From: DASZVB01 sp035545855
GTDB taxonomy: Bacteria; Myxococcota_A; Polyangia; Polyangiales; Polyangiaceae
Assembly: GCA_035545855.1 (NCBI GenBank)
Contig: DASZXK010000154.1
Location: forward strand, 62,001-126,000
Length of the DNA: 64,000 nt
Direction of reading: 5' to 3'
Position numbers and translations under genes: made by a program. How positions within the stretch are numbered: the stretch's first letter is position 1; every line of letters begins with the position of its first letter. The notes under the pieces were generated by a model. The model searched no databases. It saw nothing but the letters and a program-made list of their open reading frames with translations, and was not told where the DNA came from. Shown one piece after another: positions 59,892 through 64,000 of the stretch.

Positions 59892-61811
59892 GTGGCGCAC
59901 GCTCCGGAGATCCTCCTCGTCGAAGACGACCCCGCGCACGCCGAGCTCGCGCGCCGCGGTCTCCAGACGACGCCGCTCACGCTCCACACGGTGGAAACGC
60001 TCGCGGCCGCGAAGGAGTGGATCCGGAGTCACGTCCCGGACGTCGTCCTCTCGGACCTGAGATTGCCGGACGGCTCGGCGCTCGAGCTCCTCGCCTCCGG
60101 GGTTCCGCTCGTCGTGATGACGAGCCAGGGCGACGAGCGACGCGCCGTGGACGCGATGAAGGGCGGCGCCCTCGACTACGTCGTGAAGAGTCCGGAGATG
60201 TACCGGGACCTTCCGGTCATCGTGGAGAGAGCGCTCCGCTCCGCCAGGGCCGAGCGAGACCGGCTTCGCGCCGAGGCTTCCCTCCGGGAGAGCGAGGAAC
60301 GCTTCCGGCAGCTCGCGGATTCGATCGAGCAGGCGTTCTGGCTCTACGACTTCGCCGAGCGACGGATGGTCTACACGAGCCCGGCGTTCGAGAGGGTGTA
60401 CAAGGTGCGGCCCGATCCCGGGGGCGGGGCCGAGTCGCGTCTCGGGGCGGTTCACCCCGACGACCGGGCCGGGATCCGCGCGCTCTCGGAGGCGAGCGCG
60501 GACGGCGCCCCTTCGGTGCAGGAGTTCCGCGTCCGCTCGGGCGACCAGATCGCATGGGTGGAGGAGCGGACCTTCCCCATCGAAGGCCCCGACGGCCGGC
60601 CATTTCGCGTCGCGGGCCTCGGGCAAGACGTGTCCCGCCGCCGCGAGCTCGAAGCAGCGCTCCGGCAGTCGCACAAGATGCAGGCGGTCGGACAGCTCGC
60701 GGGCGGCATCGCGCACGACTTCAACAACATGCTCGCGGCGATCCTCGCCTCCGGCGATCACCTGCGGACCCTCACGGACGTCCCGGAGCAGAGAGAGCTC
60801 TGCGAGCTCATCGTATCGGCCGCGGAGCGAGCAGCGGAGCTCACCCAGAAGCTCCTCTCCTTTTCTCGAAAGGGCAAGATCGCGAGCAACCCCGTGGACG
60901 TGCACGGCGTGGTCCGGGAAGCGACGATGCTTCTCTCCCGGAGCATCGACCGACGAGTCCGCATCGTGACGGACATGGGCGCGATGCCCACGACCGTCAT
61001 CGGGGACGCGGCGCAGCTCCAGAACGCTCTCCTGAACCTGGGCATCAACGCGAGAGACGCGATGCCGAGCGGCGGGGAGCTCCGCATCAGCACCGCCATC
61101 CGGGATCTGGACGAAGGCGCCTGCGCGGCGATGCCCTTCGAGATCGCGCCCGGAAGGTACGTCCAGATCTCGGTGCGGGACACCGGCACCGGCATCGCGC
61201 CCGAGAACCTCGGCCGCGTCTTCGAGCCGTTCTTCACGACGAAGCCCGTGGGCCAGGGCACGGGCCTCGGGCTCGCAGCCGTGTACGGCACCGTCGTGGA
61301 GCACGGCGGCGCCGTCATGGTGTACAGCGAGGTCGGCCGCGGCACCGTGTTCCATCTGTACCTTCCGCTCTCGGAGAGCGCGCCGGCGCCGAGAGAGACG
61401 ACGTCCCACCCGCCGCGCGGGCAAGGGCTCGTGCTCCTCGTGGACGACGAACCGCTGGTGCGCTCGGTCGGACAGCGGCTCCTCGAGAGCCTCGGCTACG
61501 ACGTCGTGGTCGCCAAGGACGGCGCCGAGGGCGTCCGCGTCTTCGAGAACAGCCACGACCGCCTGGTGGCGGTGCTCTGCGATCTCGTGATGCCGGTGCT
61601 GTCCGGCGGTGACGCGACCACCGCCATGAAGCGCATCGACCCTCTCGTGCCCATCCTCATGTGCAGCGGGTTCTCCCGGGACGACCGCGCCGGGGACGTC
61701 CCGCCGGCGACGGACGCCTTTCTCGCGAAGCCGTTCCACCTCGCGGAGCTCGCCTCCGCCCTCTCTCGCGTCGCGCGGAAGCCGCCCGGAGCGGAGCCCG
61801 GTGCCCGCTGA
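59892..61811 (+). CDS. Hybrid histidine kinase REC-PAS-HK-REC
   Basis: 639 residues from a GTG directly following the response-regulator stop. Order: N-terminal receiver (phospho-Asp D55, VVLSDLRLPDG; Lys in DYVVKSPE), PAS (~140-260, EQAFWLYDFAERRMVYTSPAFERVY), HisKA with H275 in GGIAHDFNNMLAAI, HATPase with NLGINARDAMP, DTGTGI and GTGLGLAAV, and a C-terminal receiver (D564 in VLCDLVMPVLSGG; Lys in AFLAKPF). The HDFNN motif places it in the HisKA group 4 common in delta-proteobacteria and myxobacteria. No DNA-binding or enzymatic output; part of a phosphorelay with the two preceding genes. Confidence 0.94.
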   Translation: MAHAPEILLVEDDPAHAELARRGLQTTPLTLHTVETLAAAKEWIRSHVPDVVLSDLRLPDGSALELLASGVPLVVMTSQGDERRAVDAMKGGALDYVVKSPEMYRDLPVIVERALRSARAERDRLRAEASLRESEERFRQLADSIEQAFWLYDFAERRMVYTSPAFERVYKVRPDPGGGAESRLGAVHPDDRAGIRALSEASADGAPSVQEFRVRSGDQIAWVEERTFPIEGPDGRPFRVAGLGQDVSRRRELEAALRQSHKMQAVGQLAGGIAHDFNNMLAAILASGDHLRTLTDVPEQRELCELIVSAAERAAELTQKLLSFSRKGKIASNPVDVHGVVREATMLLSRSIDRRVRIVTDMGAMPTTVIGDAAQLQNALLNLGINARDAMPSGGELRISTAIRDLDEGACAAMPFEIAPGRYVQISVRDTGTGIAPENLGRVFEPFFTTKPVGQGTGLGLAAVYGTVVEHGGAVMVYSEVGRGTVFHLYLPLSESAPAPRETTSHPPRGQGLVLLVDDEPLVRSVGQRLLESLGYDVVVAKDGAEGVRVFENSHDRLVAVLCDLVMPVLSGGDATTAMKRIDPLVPILMCSGFSRDDRAGDVPPATDAFLAKPFHLAELASALSRVARKPPGAEPGAR

Positions 61812-61828
61812 GGTGCCACGGAGTCACC

Positions 61829-62761
61829 ATGCGCCCCTCGATGCTCTTCGTCCGTCGGTTCTTCGCACCGTCGCTGCTCCTCGTCTCGGCCTGCTCCGGA
61901 ACTTCGCCCGCGGGGACCGGCGCCGCCATCGAGACGGACGCGTCGCCCCCGGGCTCGGGCGGCGGCGAGAACACGGGCGGCTCGGGCGGCGCGCCCTCGA
62001 CGTGCGACGGTCCCGGGTACGGCACGGGCAACGCCACCACCGCGTTTTCGCACCTCTCCGCGACGGTGAAGGATCTGGACGGAAACCCGGTCCCGGACGT
62101 TCCGGCACAGGCGTGCGGCATCAACCTGTGTCTGAACGGGACGACCAGCGCGTCCGGCACCGTCGCGATCGACCAGAGCGCGGATCTCGTGCGCCCGGCG
62201 TTCAAGTACGGCGGTGGGCAGCACTTCGCGAAGTTCGCGCTGCCGCTCACCGGAGACACCGCGATCCACGTGGACCTCGGCGACGTCCGGACGGTCGCCT
62301 TCGACGCGCCGGAGCTGGGCGCGCCCGTCGTCCCGGGAACCGCCGCGACGTCCCACGGCGTTTCTCTCCTGCTCCCCGCGGGCGGCTCCTACGCGCCCGA
62401 TCCCATCGACTACGACACGGCCGATCTGAAGAAGTTTCGCGCAGCGTCGATCCCGGTGGCAGAGGCGCCGTCGGCCGTGGACCCTTCGCTCGGCTTCTCG
62501 ATCGTCGTCGCGCTCACGCCGAGCGGCGCCGTCCTCTGCCCGAATGCCAAGCTCAGCGTACCGAACTCGGCGGGCCTGCCCGCCGGAACGGCCGTGGAGT
62601 TCTTCGTCCACGGGACGGAGGTCCAGGAGGACTTCGCGCCCTACGGCGGCTTCGCGAAGGTCTCCGGCGGCGCCGTCACCGCGGACGGGTCCGCCGTGGA
62701 GACGGCCGACGGCGAGGGGCTCCCGATCCTGTCCGTCGTGGGAATCCGCGCCGCGAGGTGA
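61829..62761 (+). CDS. Predicted lipoprotein with glycine-rich stalk, unknown function
   Basis: 310 residues from the ATG at 61829, preceded by GGAG at six bases. The signal peptide ends in a lipobox (LVSACSG, Cys ~22); a Ser/Gly/Thr/Asp stalk (~25-60) follows, then a beta-rich domain (~70-310) with strand-loop patterns such as LSATVKDLDGNPVPDVPAQACG resembling carboxypeptidase-regulatory-like folds, and FFVHGTEVQEDFAPYGGFAKV. The frame extends upstream to 61661, but that part overlaps the hybrid kinase and is not coding. It follows the phosphorelay by 17 bp and may be co-transcribed. No catalytic motif recognised. Confidence 0.82.
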   Translation: MRPSMLFVRRFFAPSLLLVSACSGTSPAGTGAAIETDASPPGSGGGENTGGSGGAPSTCDGPGYGTGNATTAFSHLSATVKDLDGNPVPDVPAQACGINLCLNGTTSASGTVAIDQSADLVRPAFKYGGGQHFAKFALPLTGDTAIHVDLGDVRTVAFDAPELGAPVVPGTAATSHGVSLLLPAGGSYAPDPIDYDTADLKKFRAASIPVAEAPSAVDPSLGFSIVVALTPSGAVLCPNAKLSVPNSAGLPAGTAVEFFVHGTEVQEDFAPYGGFAKVSGGAVTADGSAVETADGEGLPILSVVGIRAAR

Positions 62762-62764
62762 TCC

Positions 62765-63799
62765 TCAGGCGTCGAACGCCTCGGCGCCGGCGATCTTGCC
62801 GCGCGCCGTCTGGATGGCGTGCTGAGCGTGCACGGAGAGCGAATCCTCCGGCGGGATGAACACCTTCCGGAAGGCGTCCATCGCCGCCCGGCTCTGAGCC
62901 CGGAGGCTCCCTCGCGTCTCGTCCGTCGGGAACACGAACTCCACGATCGCAGAGATGGTCTGGAAGATCGGGTTCCGGTCGTTGTCCACGTCGACCCCGA
63001 GCGAGACGAGAGCCGTGCGCATCGCGACCGCCTGCTTCGCCTTCGTCCGCTCGATGATCCCGCGGGGGTCGATGCCGAGCGTCCGGAACTCCGGCTCGAG
63101 CACCTTGTTCTCCCAGAGGGCGTACCCGATGAGCTTCGCCTGGAACCCGAAGAGCCGCCAGACGTCGAGCGGCGTCATCCGCTTCATGAGCTCGGGGAGG
63201 TACTGCATGCCGAGGCCGACGTGCCGGGCCTCGTCCCGCTCGTAGTAGGCCATCAGATCCGAGAGCACGGGCTCGAAGCGCTGCTCGCGCACCTCCTGGA
63301 ACACGGCGAGCGCGATCGTCTCGATCATGAGCTGCATGCCGAGGATCTTCGCGGCGAGGTCGTCGGTCTCGAGGACGTGCCGGAGCAGCGCTTCCGGCGC
63401 CGGATCCAGCCGCTCCGGGAGGTAACCGATCTCCGAGAGGTAGTCGTACATCGTGTAGAAGTGCCGCGCCTCGTCGTGCGCCTGGCTCGTCGCGGCCATC
63501 TTCGCCTCGAGCGGTTCCAGCCGGTCGGCGAGCTGCGCGGAGATCTTCCACGCGGCGAGCTCCCCCCAGAGGATGATCGCGAAGAGGCGCTTCAGCGGCT
63601 CCTTCTTCCCGGGATCCACCCGGATGCCGCCGTGCTTCGCGAGCAGCATGGAGAGGATCTCGCGCCCGTCCCAGGCGAGCTCCTGGCCCTTGTGATAGAT
63701 GCGCTCGCACTTCTCGAAGCGCTTCGCCTCGGCCGCCGAGCGGGCGAGGTCGAACATGTCGTAGGGGATCGGAGGACGACCGCGTCGGAACGGACCCAT
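62765..63799 (-). CDS. Ferritin-like diiron protein
   Basis: 344 residues, mostly alpha-helical. Two ExxH motifs, E110-A-R-H113 and E190-A-R-H193 (both DEARH), plus Glu at 80 and 160 give the E...ExxH...E...ExxH ligand set of carboxylate-bridged diiron proteins (ferritin-like, RNR R2-like or AurF-like). No radical-forming Tyr or other subclass-specific signature is obvious. Probably a cytoplasmic oxidase/oxygenase or desaturase-like protein. The start is the ATG at 63799 with GGGGATC upstream; M15 is an alternative. It is 12 bp downstream of the partial gene at the window end, suggesting an operon. The substrate is unknown. Confidence 0.85.
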   Translation of the reverse strand: MGPFRRGRPPIPYDMFDLARSAAEAKRFEKCERIYHKGQELAWDGREILSMLLAKHGGIRVDPGKKEPLKRLFAIILWGELAAWKISAQLADRLEPLEAKMAATSQAHDEARHFYTMYDYLSEIGYLPERLDPAPEALLRHVLETDDLAAKILGMQLMIETIALAVFQEVREQRFEPVLSDLMAYYERDEARHVGLGMQYLPELMKRMTPLDVWRLFGFQAKLIGYALWENKVLEPEFRTLGIDPRGIIERTKAKQAVAMRTALVSLGVDVDNDRNPIFQTISAIVEFVFPTDETRGSLRAQSRAAMDAFRKVFIPPEDSLSVHAQHAIQTARGKIAGAEAFDA

Positions 63800-63811
63800 G
63801 ATCCCCGGAAA

Positions 63812-64000
63812 TTAGCGCACCAGCTCGAACGGTTCCACGCCGGGCAGCGTCGTCACGAAATCCGGGCCGAACGCGAGGGATGGCGTCGTCGCGCCGGGCG
63901 GCACGTCGCCCCGCAGGACGCGCTCGGCCGAGGCGAGGGCGGAGAGGACCGTGAGCTCGTAGCCCTCCGGGACTCCGAGGTGGCCCTCGACCGCCGTTCC
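63812..64000 (-). CDS. C-terminus of probable saccharopine dehydrogenase-like protein (partial)
   Basis: On the minus strand, the frame is open from the window edge to TAA at 63812-63814, giving about 62 residues that end TLPGVEPFELVR. The stretch GVPEGYELTVLSALASAERVLRGDVPPG, followed by TPSLAFGPDFV, is like the C-terminal region of proteobacterial saccharopine dehydrogenase-family (NADP-binding) proteins, recalled from memory rather than searched. The start lies beyond the window. It is directly upstream of the diiron protein in the same direction. Confidence 0.45.
   Translation of the reverse strand, partial: GTAVEGHLGVPEGYELTVLSALASAERVLRGDVPPGATTPSLAFGPDFVTTLPGVEPFELVR

Overview
This GC-rich, gene-dense window reads like a chromosome segment of a myxobacterium (phylum Myxococcota, most likely order Polyangiales). 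The evidence is the density of Hanks-type Ser/Thr kinases, TPR/PEGA-type secreted proteins, lipoproteins with Gly/Asp-Ala-Gly-rich stalks after the lipobox, complex histidine kinases and third positions that are almost always G or C. This assignment is inference. I see no rRNA, tRNA, CRISPR array, insertion sequence, phage or biosynthetic gene cluster. Genes are packed tightly and no gene-free gap exceeds about 275 bp.

Layout. 1-6.1 kb: the end of a DNA-binding-type protein, an active Ser/Thr kinase, a quinone-oxidoreductase-type enzyme, two lipoproteins (one a tandem FKBP isomerase) and a MaoC-type hydratase. Two 41-bp-spaced copies of a perfect palindrome lie in a convergent gap. 6.2-10.7 kb: a MacA/MacB-type efflux operon (adaptor, ATPase, two permeases). 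10.8-14.3 kb: a TPR protein, then a zinc alcohol dehydrogenase and an AMP-forming acyl-CoA ligase. 14.3-20.8 kb: a Cys-rich lipoprotein coupled to a TPR/PEGA protein, then a pseudokinase divergent from an active kinase. 20.8-27 kb: two divergent TetR regulators, a large pseudo-receiver/TPR membrane protein, an EEP-family hydrolase and an Hsp20 pair.

27.1-40.8 kb: two complete peptide/nickel-type (Opp/Dpp) ABC importers in tandem, each in the order binding protein-B-C-D-F, almost all translationally coupled. Several subunits are unusual: both binding proteins have membrane anchors instead of lipoboxes, one B subunit carries a roughly 140-residue HEAT-like insertion, one C subunit has a YejE-like extended loop, and one F ATPase continues in frame into a transmembrane helix plus a GspG-like pseudopilin domain. 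This last feature is the most surprising in the window.

41-54.7 kb: a second pseudokinase, a small secreted protein and a 3473-residue TPR-type protein. 54.8-64 kb: a TPR/PEGA/beta-rich secreted protein, an active kinase, and a three-gene phosphorelay (three-PAS histidine kinase, Rcp1-like receiver, REC-PAS-HK-REC hybrid) with no DNA-binding output. A lipoprotein, a diiron ferritin-like protein and the C-terminus of a probable saccharopine-dehydrogenase-like protein follow.

Together the content points to environmental signalling (three active kinases, two pseudokinases, two histidine kinases) and peptide uptake, consistent with a bacteriolytic, predatory or scavenging lifestyle. All functions are inferred from sequence motifs read by eye.
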